Below are positions 10,104 through 18,650 of a stretch of DNA of 64,000 nt, in pieces (positions within the stretch are counted from its first letter, which is position 1; each line of letters opens with the position of its first letter). The stretch is from assembly GCA_015059735.1 (NCBI GenBank), contig SUZX01000002.1, forward strand, positions 1-64,000, given 5' to 3'. The notes under the pieces were generated by a model. The model was not told the DNA's origin. It made no database searches and worked only from the letters and a program-made list of their open reading frames with translations. Source of the stretch: Rikenellaceae bacterium (lineage in GTDB: Bacteria; Bacteroidota; Bacteroidia; Bacteroidales; Rikenellaceae). The position numbers were made by a program, and so were the translations under genes.

Positions 10104-10982
10104 TTAGTTTCTCTCGGCCCGCCACATGCCGTAGAGAATCAGTGCTGCTCCGAGCAGAGTGATCGGTGCAATCTGCTCATCAATACAGATTGCTGCCGTG
10201 ATGATCGTTACCAATGGATTGAGATAGATGTAATTGGTGGTGCGTACGGCCCCTAAACGATGCATGGCTGCATTCCATAACAAGTAGCAGAGCATTGAGG
10301 CGATAATCCCGAGAAAAAGGAGGTTGCTCCAAACCGCCGGCCGGCAAAGTGTTTCGAAATCGAGCTGCAACGGCTCATATGCAAAATATGGCAAGATCGT
10401 CAGCAATCCGTAGAAGAAGACCTTACGGGTGATGAAAAGTGTAGGATAACGGTCGGCAATCCGCTTGACAACTAATGAATAAAGCATCCATAGTAGAGCT
10501 GCCGATAGGGCCAACAAATCGCCATGTGGCGAGAGGTGCAATACGAAATGGCCGTTGAGCACTACCAGCACCATGCCGACAAAGGCGATGCCCGCTCCGA
10601 TGATTTGCCGTTGCGACATGCGCTCGTTGCGATAGAGCAGACTGAGTAATAATGCAGTCCAAATCGGTGCCGTGCAGACAATCAGCGAAACATTCGATGC
10701 AGGGGCGTATTCGAGTGCCATGTTCTCGGTCAGGAAATAGATCGATCCACCTGTGATGCCGGCAAGAATCAGCAATACCTCGTCGCGAAGCGATGCAGCC
10801 CACAGCCGTTTTGCCGATAACGGTAAGATGCAGAGATAGGCTAACACGAAACGAATCAAAAAGATGGTCGCCGGTGTCAGTCCGTGTGCAATCAGCACTT
10901 TGGTCGATACGAATGTCGCGCCCCAAACCGTTACGGCAAAAAGGGCGGCCAAATGGTATTTATAATTGTCTAAATGTTTCAT
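10104..10982 (-). CDS. EamA/DMT-superfamily transporter
   Basis: A 292-residue inner-membrane protein of the drug/metabolite transporter superfamily. About ten hydrophobic helices are arranged as two EamA repeats: the first begins AALFAVTVWGATFVSTKVLI, the second ALSAALLWMLYSLVVKRIA. The conserved Pro/Glu-bearing segments (FLTENMALEYAPASNVSLI; YIYLNPLVTIITA) are seen in both. The substrate cannot be read from sequence; members export amino acids, nucleotides or drugs. The gene converges on dnaK. A CAAAATTA (TAATTTTG on this strand) box only 8 bases before the ATG would give an almost leaderless mRNA. Confidence 0.92.
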   Translation of the reverse strand: MKHLDNYKYHLAALFAVTVWGATFVSTKVLIAHGLTPATIFLIRFVLAYLCILPLSAKRLWAASLRDEVLLILAGITGGSIYFLTENMALEYAPASNVSLIVCTAPIWTALLLSLLYRNERMSQRQIIGAGIAFVGMVLVVLNGHFVLHLSPHGDLLALSAALLWMLYSLVVKRIADRYPTLFITRKVFFYGLLTILPYFAYEPLQLDFETLCRPAVWSNLLFLGIIASMLCYLLWNAAMHRLGAVRTTNYIYLNPLVTIITAAICIDEQIAPITLLGAALILYGMWRAERN

Positions 10983-11026
10983 GCCGGCTCAAAATTACAT
11001 TATTTTTTGAAGAGTTGTTGTTATTT

Positions 11027-11058
11027 TTTGATGACGAATAGTATTTTTTATATATTTG
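11027..11058 (+). promoter_or_regulatory. Consensus promoter of the 6S-like RNA
   Basis: TTTG (11027-11030), 20 bases, TATATTTG (11051-11058): a full match to the Bacteroidota -33/-7 consensus with optimal spacing. Transcription would start near 11062, about 300 bases before the next start codon. Confidence 0.8.
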
Positions 11059-11061
11059 CAA

Positions 11062-11310
11062 AGCTATTCAATGAATAGCAGACATATTTAGATGAAAGTG
11101 TAATCGCTTTTATCCTTGGTTGGAAATCTGGAAAATTTCACAATGTTACAAGGAGGCAATCACACTCGTCGCTCGGTATTGGTTATAGATTATGGTGGTT
11201 TTAATACCCCCATACTTCCAATACGAGTGTGGGGTATTGTTTATTTGTAACATGGGTATTCCAGAACCTCCAACCAGATAGACGATTCGGCCTCACACTT
11301 TCTTTTTTTA
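11062..11310 (+). ncRNA. Candidate 6S-type regulatory RNA
   Basis: The 380-base gap holds a long rod-shaped fold with no ORF. Paired blocks, outer to inner: GAAAGTGT (11094-11101) with ACACTTTC (11295-11302); GGTTGG (11118-11123) with CCAACC (11270-11275); TCTGGAA (11127-11133) with TTCCAGA (11259-11265); then a symmetrical open region of 27 bases on each side; then CACACTCG (11161-11168) with CGAGTGTG (11224-11231) and TATTGG (11177-11182) with CCAATA (11218-11223). A small 5' hairpin GCTATTC/GAATAGC precedes the rod. T7 follows the closing stem. A closing stem, central bubble and apical stem are the hallmark of 6S RNA, which binds housekeeping RNA polymerase. The bubble contains TTTATTTG, close to a -7 box. 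It may equal the known Bacteroidales-1 motif. A long mRNA leader for 11363 is the alternative. Confidence 0.68.
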
Positions 11311-11362
11311 TCCATTATTGCGTATTAGGGGTTGGTAGGCAACTATTAAAAACAAACAAAAA

Positions 11363-11857
11363 ATGAAGAGATTGTTTTTATTTATGTTTGTCGGCTTTAT
11401 GCTGACATCATGTAATGCCCCGAAACGGGTTATCTATCGTGAGGCCTCCGGTCGAAATATTGAACCAGCACAAGGGGCAGTTATTACACCGTTGGTGGCT
11501 GATTTGGAGATTATTTCGCAGCAAAGTGTTCGTAATACCATTACATTTGATGTGGTGGTGAAAACGAATATGCTCGGTGAGATTGAGAATTTCAAACGTA
11601 TGGCTTTGCTTCAAACGGCTCATAAATACAATGCCGATACAATGGTGGCAGCATTGATGAATGTTGATACCAATCAAAATGGGAATTTAGAGATAACCGT
11701 TACGGGATATCCCGCACGCTATATTAATTTCCGCCCAATGACCGAAAAAGATCAGTGGATTACCAAATTTGATGGAGGAAGCCATAACAATAAGAAAAAA
11801 GAGCAAAAAGTTTCAAGCGGACTTGGTGGTAAATTGTTAGGCGGTAGAAAGAAATAA
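11363..11857 (+). CDS. Lipoprotein of unknown function
   Basis: A 164-residue lipoprotein; leader with lipobox MLTSC. The mature part has a two-layer alpha/beta look (ADLEIISQQSVRNTITFDVVV; MALLQTAHKYNADTMVAALM; LEITVTGYPARYINFRPM) and a basic, Gly-rich tail ending GGKLLGGRKK. The middle block, with a helix followed by NADTMVAAL, resembles domains seen in other Bacteroidota lipoproteins, but I cannot name the family. It is 2 bases from the next gene, so the two are one operon. The basic tail may contact nucleic acid, peptidoglycan or the coiled-coil partner; this is a guess. Confidence 0.75.
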   Translation: MKRLFLFMFVGFMLTSCNAPKRVIYREASGRNIEPAQGAVITPLVADLEIISQQSVRNTITFDVVVKTNMLGEIENFKRMALLQTAHKYNADTMVAALMNVDTNQNGNLEITVTGYPARYINFRPMTEKDQWITKFDGGSHNNKKKEQKVSSGLGGKLLGGRKK

Positions 11858-11859
11858 TC

Positions 11860-12777
11860 ATGAAACGGTTGTTGTTAATTTGCATCGCAATATTTGCGAT
11901 GCAAACACTTTCGGCTCAAATGATTACATCGGCGAGAGTGATTGAGATTGAGGATAACTCAAAAAAGAAAGCCCAAGAAGCGGAAAAGAAAGCTCAAAAG
12001 GAACGCGAACAAGCGGAAAAAAAGGCCAAAGAAGAACAAAAACGTGCCCAAGAAACGGAAAAGAAAGTTCAAAAGGAACGCGAACAAGCGGAAAAAAAGG
12101 CCAAAGAAGAACAAAAACGTGCCCAAGAAACGGAAAAGAAAGTTCAGAAGGAACGCGAACAAGCGGAAAGAGAGAAACGTGAATTAGCCCAAAAAGAGAC
12201 AAAACAAAAAAAGATCCTCTCCCCCAAAATGAAATCTGTTCGTGGTTATGGGCAATTTGTGCAATATTCCTACGGATATAATCAATATTTAGGATCATCT
12301 ATGGGCTTAAACTATATTGGAGGTTACCGATTTAATGCAAATCTTTTTTTAGGAATTGGCGCAGGAGTACAATATGCTTTGGATAATGTCACATTGCCTA
12401 GTTCTATGTCGGAGTCGGATCCTATGACTTGTTTGCCAACTACTGATTGGAATATTCCGGTGTTCGGTTATTTTAGAATTGACTTTTCGAAAAAGAGTTG
12501 GACCCCGTTTGTTGCTTTGTCGGCTGGTATGCGATTGGTTACTGAAAAGAAATATTTAGACAGAATCGGAGACAATGGAAAGTGGCATAAATCGAATGGA
12601 TTTATAGGGGAAGTGATATTAGGTATAGATAAACGTCTGTCCAATAAACTCTCGTTGTATTTGGGCGTTGGTTATAAATTAGAGAATGTGGCCTTTGGTA
12701 ATTATGCGTGTAAGGGAAATTGGCTCGAATATCATTGGGCGCATGGTATGGATATAACCATCGGCTTGAAATTTTGA
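11860..12777 (+). CDS. Outer-membrane beta-barrel with N-terminal coiled-coil repeats
   Basis: A 305-residue exported protein. The signal peptide ends near TLSAQ. Residues about 30-120 are a highly charged Glu/Lys/Gln coiled coil built from 25-residue near-identical repeats (EKKVQKEREQAEKKAKEEQK plus RAQET). From about residue 125 (VRGYGQFVQYSYGYNQYLG) alternating aromatic/Gly strands form an eight-strand-type barrel ending DITIGLKF, with the terminal aromatic typical of BAM substrates. The coil could span the periplasm or bind peptidoglycan, as in TolA- or OmpA-like tethers; no OmpA domain is present. Co-transcribed with the lipoprotein 2 bases upstream. Confidence 0.82.
   Translation: MKRLLLICIAIFAMQTLSAQMITSARVIEIEDNSKKKAQEAEKKAQKEREQAEKKAKEEQKRAQETEKKVQKEREQAEKKAKEEQKRAQETEKKVQKEREQAEREKRELAQKETKQKKILSPKMKSVRGYGQFVQYSYGYNQYLGSSMGLNYIGGYRFNANLFLGIGAGVQYALDNVTLPSSMSESDPMTCLPTTDWNIPVFGYFRIDFSKKSWTPFVALSAGMRLVTEKKYLDRIGDNGKWHKSNGFIGEVILGIDKRLSNKLSLYLGVGYKLENVAFGNYACKGNWLEYHWAHGMDITIGLKF
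11983..12168 (+). repeat. 75-base in-frame tandem repeat, about 2.5 copies
   Basis: Units begin at 11983, 12058 and 12133 (third partial). They are almost identical at the DNA level (single-base changes such as gct/gtt and caa/cag), encoding the 25-residue coiled-coil repeat. Near identity of synonymous sites points to recent unequal crossing-over or slippage. Confidence 0.92.
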
Positions 12778-12810
12778 TAACACGGACCCTTTTTTGAGCC
12801 TATACGGTGA

Positions 12811-12846
12811 AAGTTGCATTACGAATATGTGATGCAACTTTTTTAT
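12811..12846 (+). terminator. Terminator after the lipoprotein/barrel operon
   Basis: Perfect 9-bp stem AAGTTGCAT/ATGCAACTT with a 12-base loop, followed by TTTTATTG. Confidence 0.85.
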
Positions 12847-13007
12847 TGTTCGCGTAATTGCCGAAATCGTACCGATAAAGGCTTTTTATAGCTGTGAAAA
12901 TACCGAAAAGTCGGTTGTTTTTTGGCGATATTGTGTAAACTGCTCGATTTTATCGCTTTTTTCAACTACTTTTCGACTCGGATAACGGTTTTTTCACTTT
13001 ATTTTTA

Positions 13008-13015
13008 TATCTTTG
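13008..13015 (+). promoter_or_regulatory. -7 element (TATCTTTG) of secDF
   Basis: TATCTTTG lies 60 bases before the secDF ATG; no clear TTTG -33 box is seen at the standard distance. Confidence 0.45.
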
Positions 13016-13074
13016 CGTGCTATTGAGCGCTTTGACGATAAATAACAACGAATAATAACAAATTTTTTACGCAA

Positions 13075-16000
13075 ATGCAAAGTAAAGGCTTTATTAAACT
13101 TATCGCAGTGTTGTTGGCACTTGCGTGCGTTTACCAGCTCTCGTTCTCGTTCAAGACACGGAGCGTAGAGAAAAAAGCGGCAGAGTATGCCGCGCAGTTC
13201 CCCGTCGAACGTCAGGCCGAGGCCGAACAGCACTACCTCGACTCGGTGCAGAATCTTCCGGTTTACAACCTCGGATTTAGAAAATTCACCTATAAGGAGT
13301 GCAAAGAGAAAGAGTTGAACCTCGGTTTGGACCTCAAAGGCGGTATGAACGTTATGTTGGAGGTGCAGGTCGAGGATGTTGTTAAAGCATTGGCCGGTGA
13401 TAGCCAAAACGATCCTACGTTTGTGGCTGCGATCGCCGAGGCTAACGAGGCGCAGCGCAATGGCACCTCGAAAGATTATATCGACGACTTTGTGGAGGCT
13501 TATGGCCGTTTGTCGGAGGGTCGTCCTTTGGCAGCCATTTTCGTAAGCCCCGATCGTCGCGATATCACGCTTGAAAGTTCGGATGCCGAGATCGCCAAAA
13601 TCCTCAAACAAGATACCGAGAGCGCGATTGCTGCATCATTCAATGTGTTGCGCAGTCGTATCGATAACTTTGGTGTGACACAGCCCAATATCATGCGTCT
13701 GCCGAACTCAAACCGCATTTTGGTTGAGCTGCCGGGTGTGAAAGAGCCGCAACGCGTGCGCGACTTGTTGCAAGGTACTGCTTCGTTGGAGTTTTGGACC
13801 ACATACGACTCTCGCGAGATTTTACCTGCATTAGTTGCTGCTGACAAATTTTTGAAAAATGAGTTGTCTGCTGCTCCTGCCGAAGAGACAACTCCTGCTA
13901 CTTCTTCAACGGAGAAAACAGCCGCTACTGAAACCGAGAAAGGCTCGGATCTGATCGCTGAAATCGGTAATCAGACCGCTACCGAGAGCGAGGCTAAATC
14001 GGCTGGTCGTTACGACCGCACGCAAAACCCGCTCTTTGCATTACTCGACCCGAATTATGCTATGGGAGCTGCTGTTGGTGCTGCTTACAAAGCTGATATT
14101 GCTGCCGTAAACGAATATTTGGCCATGCCGGCCGTTCGCGAACTCTTCCCCGCCGACATTCTTTTCAAATGGGGTGTTAAGGGGGATGACAACTACGATG
14201 GTCGTTTCTTCCTCTATGCTATCAAGGTGGCTACGCCCGATGGAAAAGCTCCGTTGGATGGCTCGGTGATTACCGATGCCCGCGAGCAATACTCCGAGCG
14301 TGGTGCTACGGCCGAGGTTTCGATGTCGATGAATGCCGAGGGAACTCAGGAATGGGCTCGTCTTACGGGTGAGAATATCGGCAAAGCCATCGCTATTGTA
14401 CTCGACGGCTATGTTTATTCGGCTCCCAATGTGATGAACAAGATTGAGGGAGGTAATTCGCAGATCACGGGTAACTTTACGATTCAAGAGGCAAAAGACC
14501 TTGCCAACGTGCTCAACTCGGGTAAAGTTCCCGCTCCTGCCAAGATCATTCAGGATACCGTAGTTGGTCCTTCGTTGGGTCAGGAGTCTATCAATGCCGG
14601 TTTGCTTTCGTTCGTATTGGCATTTATCCTTGTACTTCTCTATATGGGTCTCTTCTACAAGACGGCCGGTTGGATGTCGGATATCGCGTTATTGACCAAC
14701 GTATTTCTGTTGATGGGTGTACTCGTTTCATTCGGTGCGGTGCTGACCCTTCCGGGTATTGCCGGTATCGTTTTGACAATGGGTATGGCGGTCGATGCTA
14801 ACGTGATTATCTATGAGCGTATCAAAGAGGAGTTGCGTGGCGGTAAAGGTCTTTCGCTGGCTATCAAAGATGGTTTCTCGAAAGCTTACTCGGCTATTAT
14901 CGACGGTAACCTCACGACCATTATTACCGGTATTGTGCTCTTTGTCTTTGGTACAGGTCCGGTACAGGGCTTTGCTACAACGCTCGTTATCGGTATTGTT
15001 ACATCGTTTGTTACCGCGATCTTCATTACACGCCTATTGATCGAATGGGTTGCTACTAAATGGGGTAATATTTCGTTCTCGCGTAAGTGGTCGGAGAACT
15101 TCCTCAATAATACGCATGTCGATTTCTTGGCAAAACGTAAAATGGCCTATATCATTACGGCTGTTGTACTGGGACTTTCGTGTGTTTCGTTGGCAGTTCG
15201 CGGTTTGAACCTCGGTGCCGAGTTTACCGGAGGTCGTGCCTATGTGATTCGTTTCGATAAGGCTGTTTCTGCCGAGGAGGTACGCCAGAATTTGGCTACG
15301 GAGTTTGCTAAGATCGCCAATGCCGATGCCTCTTCGATCAGCTATGAGGTAAAACAATATGGAGGTGAAAACCAGATGCGTATCGTGACGCAGTATCGTT
15401 ACGACGATACGTCGGATGAAGCAACTGCTGAGGTAGAGCAGATTCTCTACAATGCAGTGAAATCACTCTACTCCTATGATATTACTTTTGAGCAGTTCCG
15501 CAATACGCAGACCGACGTAAACGGTATTTTGAATGCCGACAAGATCGGTCCTTCGATTGCCAGCGACATGACATGGAATGCCATCTATTCGGTACTCTTC
15601 TCATTGATTGCCATCGGTTTGTATATCACTTTCCGATTCAAACGTTGGCAGTGGGCTACGGGTGCTACAACCGCTTTGGCTGTTAATGCCCTTTTCATCA
15701 TCGGTATCTTCTCGATGCTCTATGGTTTGATGCCGTTCAATTTGGAGGTTAACCAAGCATTCATCGCTGCCATTTTGACGATCATCGGTTATGCAATCAA
15801 TGATACGGTGGTGGTATTCGACCGTATTCGTGAGTTCTTGGGTCTTTATCCCAAGCGTAACCTCAAAGAGAACGTAAACAATGCGATCAACTCGACCCTG
15901 TCGCGTACCATCAATACGTCGGGTACAACGTTGGTAACGTTGTTGGCTATCTTCTTCTTCGGTGGCGAGACCATTCGCGGTTTCATCTTTGCCTTGACGA

Positions 16001-16095
16001 TCGGTGTGATTGTGGGAACTGCCGCAACGATCTTTATCGCAACGCCTATGGCTTACGATTTGATGACCAAACGTGCGAAGATCGATAAGGAATAA
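13075..16095 (+). CDS. secDF: Fused protein translocase subunit SecDF
   Basis: SecDF uses the proton gradient to pull proteins through SecYEG. The 1006-residue protein is the SecD-SecF fusion usual in Bacteroidota. SecD half: one N-terminal helix, DLKGGMNV motif, large periplasmic region with an Ala/Thr/Glu-rich insert at about 260-310, then GLLSFVLAFILVLLYMGLFY and the GIVLTMGMAVDANVIIYERIKEE signature. SecF half begins about residue 690 (MAYIITAVVLG), with GAEFTGGRAY and the second RND-like signature INDTVVVFDRIRE near residue 910. All 12 expected membrane helices can be found. It is monocistronic and closed by a strong terminator at 16116. Confidence 0.98.
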   Translation: MQSKGFIKLIAVLLALACVYQLSFSFKTRSVEKKAAEYAAQFPVERQAEAEQHYLDSVQNLPVYNLGFRKFTYKECKEKELNLGLDLKGGMNVMLEVQVEDVVKALAGDSQNDPTFVAAIAEANEAQRNGTSKDYIDDFVEAYGRLSEGRPLAAIFVSPDRRDITLESSDAEIAKILKQDTESAIAASFNVLRSRIDNFGVTQPNIMRLPNSNRILVELPGVKEPQRVRDLLQGTASLEFWTTYDSREILPALVAADKFLKNELSAAPAEETTPATSSTEKTAATETEKGSDLIAEIGNQTATESEAKSAGRYDRTQNPLFALLDPNYAMGAAVGAAYKADIAAVNEYLAMPAVRELFPADILFKWGVKGDDNYDGRFFLYAIKVATPDGKAPLDGSVITDAREQYSERGATAEVSMSMNAEGTQEWARLTGENIGKAIAIVLDGYVYSAPNVMNKIEGGNSQITGNFTIQEAKDLANVLNSGKVPAPAKIIQDTVVGPSLGQESINAGLLSFVLAFILVLLYMGLFYKTAGWMSDIALLTNVFLLMGVLVSFGAVLTLPGIAGIVLTMGMAVDANVIIYERIKEELRGGKGLSLAIKDGFSKAYSAIIDGNLTTIITGIVLFVFGTGPVQGFATTLVIGIVTSFVTAIFITRLLIEWVATKWGNISFSRKWSENFLNNTHVDFLAKRKMAYIITAVVLGLSCVSLAVRGLNLGAEFTGGRAYVIRFDKAVSAEEVRQNLATEFAKIANADASSISYEVKQYGGENQMRIVTQYRYDDTSDEATAEVEQILYNAVKSLYSYDITFEQFRNTQTDVNGILNADKIGPSIASDMTWNAIYSVLFSLIAIGLYITFRFKRWQWATGATTALAVNALFIIGIFSMLYGLMPFNLEVNQAFIAAILTIIGYAINDTVVVFDRIREFLGLYPKRNLKENVNNAINSTLSRTINTSGTTLVTLLAIFFFGGETIRGFIFALTIGVIVGTAATIFIATPMAYDLMTKRAKIDKE

Positions 16096-16115
16096 ACACC
16101 TTAATAATAGCGAGT

Positions 16116-16149
16116 AAAACGGACCGTCTTTTTTGGGCGGTCCGTTTTA
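16116..16149 (+). terminator. Terminator after secDF
   Basis: Stem AAAACGGACCG/CGGTCCGTTTT (11 bp) with an 11-base loop, followed by ATTTATT. Confidence 0.9.
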
Positions 16150-16154
16150 TTTAT

Positions 16155-16162
16155 TAACTTTG
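16155..16162 (+). promoter_or_regulatory. -7 element (TAACTTTG) for the coaE-folP gene chain
   Basis: TAACTTTG lies directly after the secDF terminator and 17 bases before the first ATG of the chain, implying a very short leader. Confidence 0.5.
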
Positions 16163-16179
16163 CGCAAAACTATTCGAAT

Positions 16180-16578
16180 ATGATAGATAATCTGTTGAAG
16201 TGGTTACATCGCTATGTATCACCGGTGTTTTTGATGCTGTTGGTGGCATCGTTTGTCTTGTGGTATATCGCTAAATTGGGATATACCTATACTACCGAGC
16301 AGGTTGTGCGGATAAATGTCGATGGCGAGCAATTTGAGGTGACGTGTGTTGTTGAGGGTATTGGTACAAATCTTTTCGGTTATCGGGCTTACTCGCATAA
16401 AACTCTGCGTATTCCACTCTCGGAACTTAAATATAAACGTTCACGCGAGGAGGGACATGAAGGGAAACTGATCCTCGATGCCCAGTCGTTGCAAAGTGCT
16501 ATTTCGGTACGTTATAGCGATATCAAAGTGATCGCTTTGGGGATTATTCCGGAGATCAATCAACCTAAGAACCCATGA
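16180..16578 (+). CDS. Single-span membrane protein, possibly a shortened YbbR-like protein
   Basis: A 132-residue protein with one N-terminal membrane helix (VSPVFLMLLVASFVLWYIAKL) and a small beta-rich extracytoplasmic part (VVRINVDGEQFEVTCVVEGIGTNLFGY). In many Bacteroidota a YbbR-domain protein of roughly 300 residues sits directly upstream of coaE; position and membrane topology suggest this is a reduced version with at most one YbbR-like unit. The homology is inferred from context and is not certain. It overlaps coaE by 4 bases (ATGA), so the two are translationally coupled. Confidence 0.7.
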   Translation: MIDNLLKWLHRYVSPVFLMLLVASFVLWYIAKLGYTYTTEQVVRINVDGEQFEVTCVVEGIGTNLFGYRAYSHKTLRIPLSELKYKRSREEGHEGKLILDAQSLQSAISVRYSDIKVIALGIIPEINQPKNP

Positions 16579-17168
16579 TAAAGGTGGGAATCACCGGTGG
16601 CATCGGTAGCGGGAAAAGCACGGTTTGTCGCCTTTTTGCCCAACGAGGTGTTGCAGTTTATGACTCTGACCGTGAAGCCAAAAGATTGATGGCTGAGGAT
16701 GCGGTGTTGCAACAAGCAATCATGATGCGTTTTGGCGTTGCCGCTTATACCGAAGGCGAACTCAATCGGCAATATTTGGCTGAACAGGTCTTTGGCAATC
16801 CGCAAGCATTGGCCGATTTGAATGGATTGGTGCATCCTGCTGTGGTTCGGGATTTTGCAAGATGGGCCGAAGCGCAGTCGGGCGATTATGTGATTTTGGA
16901 GAGTGCAATCCTGTTTGATGCGGGGTTAGAAGGCATGGTGGATTACGTTGTCGCAGTGTTGGCTCCCGAAGAGTTGCGTGTTGAGCGGGCGTGTCGTCGC
17001 GATGGTACATCAGAAGAGGCGGTGCGTCGGCGTATTGCAGCTCAAATGTCGGACGATGAGTTGCGCAAACGTGCCGATTATACGATTGTTAATATTTTAG
17101 AATCGGATTTGGAATTGGCAGTCAATCTATTGGATCAAAAATTTCGTCATGAGACATTGCAATCTTGA
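16575..17168 (+). CDS. coaE: Dephospho-CoA kinase
   Basis: Catalyses the last step of coenzyme A synthesis, ATP-dependent 3'-phosphorylation of dephospho-CoA. The 197-residue protein has the P-loop GGIGSGKST at residues 8-16, the YDSDREAKRLM segment expected for acceptor binding, LNGLVHPAV and the lid region RACRRDGTSEEAVRRRIAAQ. Full length for the family. It overlaps the upstream gene by 4 bases and the downstream folP by 20 bases. Confidence 0.96.
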   Translation: MIKVGITGGIGSGKSTVCRLFAQRGVAVYDSDREAKRLMAEDAVLQQAIMMRFGVAAYTEGELNRQYLAEQVFGNPQALADLNGLVHPAVVRDFARWAEAQSGDYVILESAILFDAGLEGMVDYVVAVLAPEELRVERACRRDGTSEEAVRRRIAAQMSDDELRKRADYTIVNILESDLELAVNLLDQKFRHETLQS

Positions 17169-17994
17169 TTTTTCTCGACCGCAGGTGATGGCGATCTTAA
17201 ACGTCACTCCCGACTCATTTTATGCCGATAGCCGCACTTTGGAGGTGGAGACAATTGAACGACGTGTACGCGAAATCGTTGCCGAGGGGGCTTCAATGAT
17301 CGATGTGGGGGGCTATTCCTCGCGTTCCGAAGCTATGGAGGTTCCGGAAAAAGAGGAGTGGCGTCGAGTGGCTTTGGGTGTCGAAATTGTTCGGAAATTG
17401 GCTCCGTCTATTGTTGTGTCGATCGATACATTTCGCAGCCAAATAGCCGAAAGAGCCATCAATGAGTTTGGTCCGCTGGTTATTAATGATATATCGGCCG
17501 GACAACTCGATCCATGCATGTTTGATGTTGTGGCTCGTTACGATATCCCCTATATTGCGATGCACATGAGAGGAACCCCGCAAACTATGCAGCAGTTGAT
17601 CGACTACCAACGCGATATAACAACCGAAGTGATTGCTTATTTCGAAGAACGGATTGCGGCAATGTTGGCGGTAGGGATCCGACGTGAACAGATTATTTTG
17701 GATGCAGGATTCGGTTTTGCAAAGAGTGTGGAACAGAACTATGAATTGCTTTCCGGTTTGCACCGCCTTTGTGAAATGGGTTTTCCAGTGCTGACAGGTT
17801 TGTCGCGTAAGTCCATGATATATAAAGTGCTTGAAACTTCTCCGGCAGAATCGTTGGCCGGTACGATTGCTTTGGAGTGGGAAGCTCTGCGGCAGGGAAG
17901 TTCAATTCTTCGTGTGCACGATGTCCGCGAAACTGTTGACATCGTGCGGCTGTTTGAACAGTTGCAACAACGAGAAAAAAATGTAGAACTATGA
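17149..17994 (+). CDS. folP: Dihydropteroate synthase
   Basis: Joins p-aminobenzoate to dihydropterin pyrophosphate in folate synthesis; target of sulfonamides. The 281-residue TIM barrel shows the pterin-site signature [11 protein letters not shown], the second loop as [11 protein letters not shown] (family: GGxSTRPG-like), [26 protein letters not shown] and LTGLSRKSM. All catalytic elements are in place. The upstream ATG was kept because NLDFSRPQV before MAILNV matches the usual family N-terminus, although it overlaps coaE by 20 bases. It shares an ATGA overlap with the ABC ATPase gene. Confidence 0.97.
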   Translation: MRHCNLDFSRPQVMAILNVTPDSFYADSRTLEVETIERRVREIVAEGASMIDVGGYSSRSEAMEVPEKEEWRRVALGVEIVRKLAPSIVVSIDTFRSQIAERAINEFGPLVINDISAGQLDPCMFDVVARYDIPYIAMHMRGTPQTMQQLIDYQRDITTEVIAYFEERIAAMLAVGIRREQIILDAGFGFAKSVEQNYELLSGLHRLCEMGFPVLTGLSRKSMIYKVLETSPAESLAGTIALEWEALRQGSSILRVHDVRETVDIVRLFEQLQQREKNVEL

Positions 17995-18650
17995 TACATA
18001 TTACGGATATTCATAAAAGATTCGGGACATTGGAAGTCCTCAAAGGGGTCTCACTCAATGTCGTTGCTGGTGAAGTGGTTTCGATTGTAGGAGCTAGCGG
18101 AGCTGGAAAAACTACGTTGTTGCAGATCATTGGCACGTTGTCGCAACCGGATAGTGGTAAGGTAGTGATTGCCGGAGAGGATATTGCGCTGCTTAACGAT
18201 AGACAATTGTCGCGTTTTAGAAACGAACGTATCGGATTTGTGTTCCAATTTCATCATCTGTTGCCCGAATTTACGGCTTTTGAAAATATTTGTATCCCGG
18301 GATTGATTGGGCATCGTTCGCGTGTTGAGGTTGAACGGAGGGCTGCCGAACTCCTGACATTGATGGGACTGGCAGCTCGGCGCGATCATAAGCCGAGTCA
18401 ATTGTCGGGTGGAGAGCAGCAACGGGTGGCTATTGCGCGTGCGCTGATCAACTCTCCTGCTGTATTGTTGGCCGATGAACCTTCGGGAAATCTCGATTCT
18501 CGCAATCGTGATGAGATCCATCGATTGTTCTTCGAGTTGCGCGATAAGTTGGGACAAACGACTGTGATTGTCACTCATGATGACAGCTTGGCAGCAATGG
18601 CCGATCGAAAAATATTGATGTCCGATGGCTTGATCGTCGAGAATCGTTGA
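17991..18650 (+). CDS. LolD-like ABC transporter ATP-binding protein
   Basis: A 219-residue ABC ATPase of the LolD/MacB/FtsE class. It has Walker [11 protein letters not shown]-loop [18 protein letters not shown] (a LolD-type sequence), signature [15 protein letters not shown], Walker [13 protein letters not shown] and the H-loop VTHD. It probably energises lipoprotein release (LolCDE) or a related MacB-type exporter. The membrane partner is not in this window; in Bacteroidota the lolD-like gene is often unlinked. It starts within the folP stop (ATGA) and its own stop overlaps the next start (TGATG). Confidence 0.92.
   Translation: MIHITDIHKRFGTLEVLKGVSLNVVAGEVVSIVGASGAGKTTLLQIIGTLSQPDSGKVVIAGEDIALLNDRQLSRFRNERIGFVFQFHHLLPEFTAFENICIPGLIGHRSRVEVERRAAELLTLMGLAARRDHKPSQLSGGEQQRVAIARALINSPAVLLADEPSGNLDSRNRDEIHRLFFELRDKLGQTTVIVTHDDSLAAMADRKILMSDGLIVENR

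Noticed and set aside
11315..11326. TATTGCGTATT shared with the repeat at 88-98 and with a site near 24925
   Set aside because: Only 11 bases match and the flanks differ; one site is inside rseP. Taken as chance.
11983..12168. CRISPR-like array
   Set aside because: The 75-bp units are contiguous, in frame and coding, without spacers.
11924..12298. Minus-strand frame with hydrophobic repeats opposite the coiled coil
   Set aside because: It is the complement of the 75-bp Lys/Glu codon repeat; no promoter or start context.
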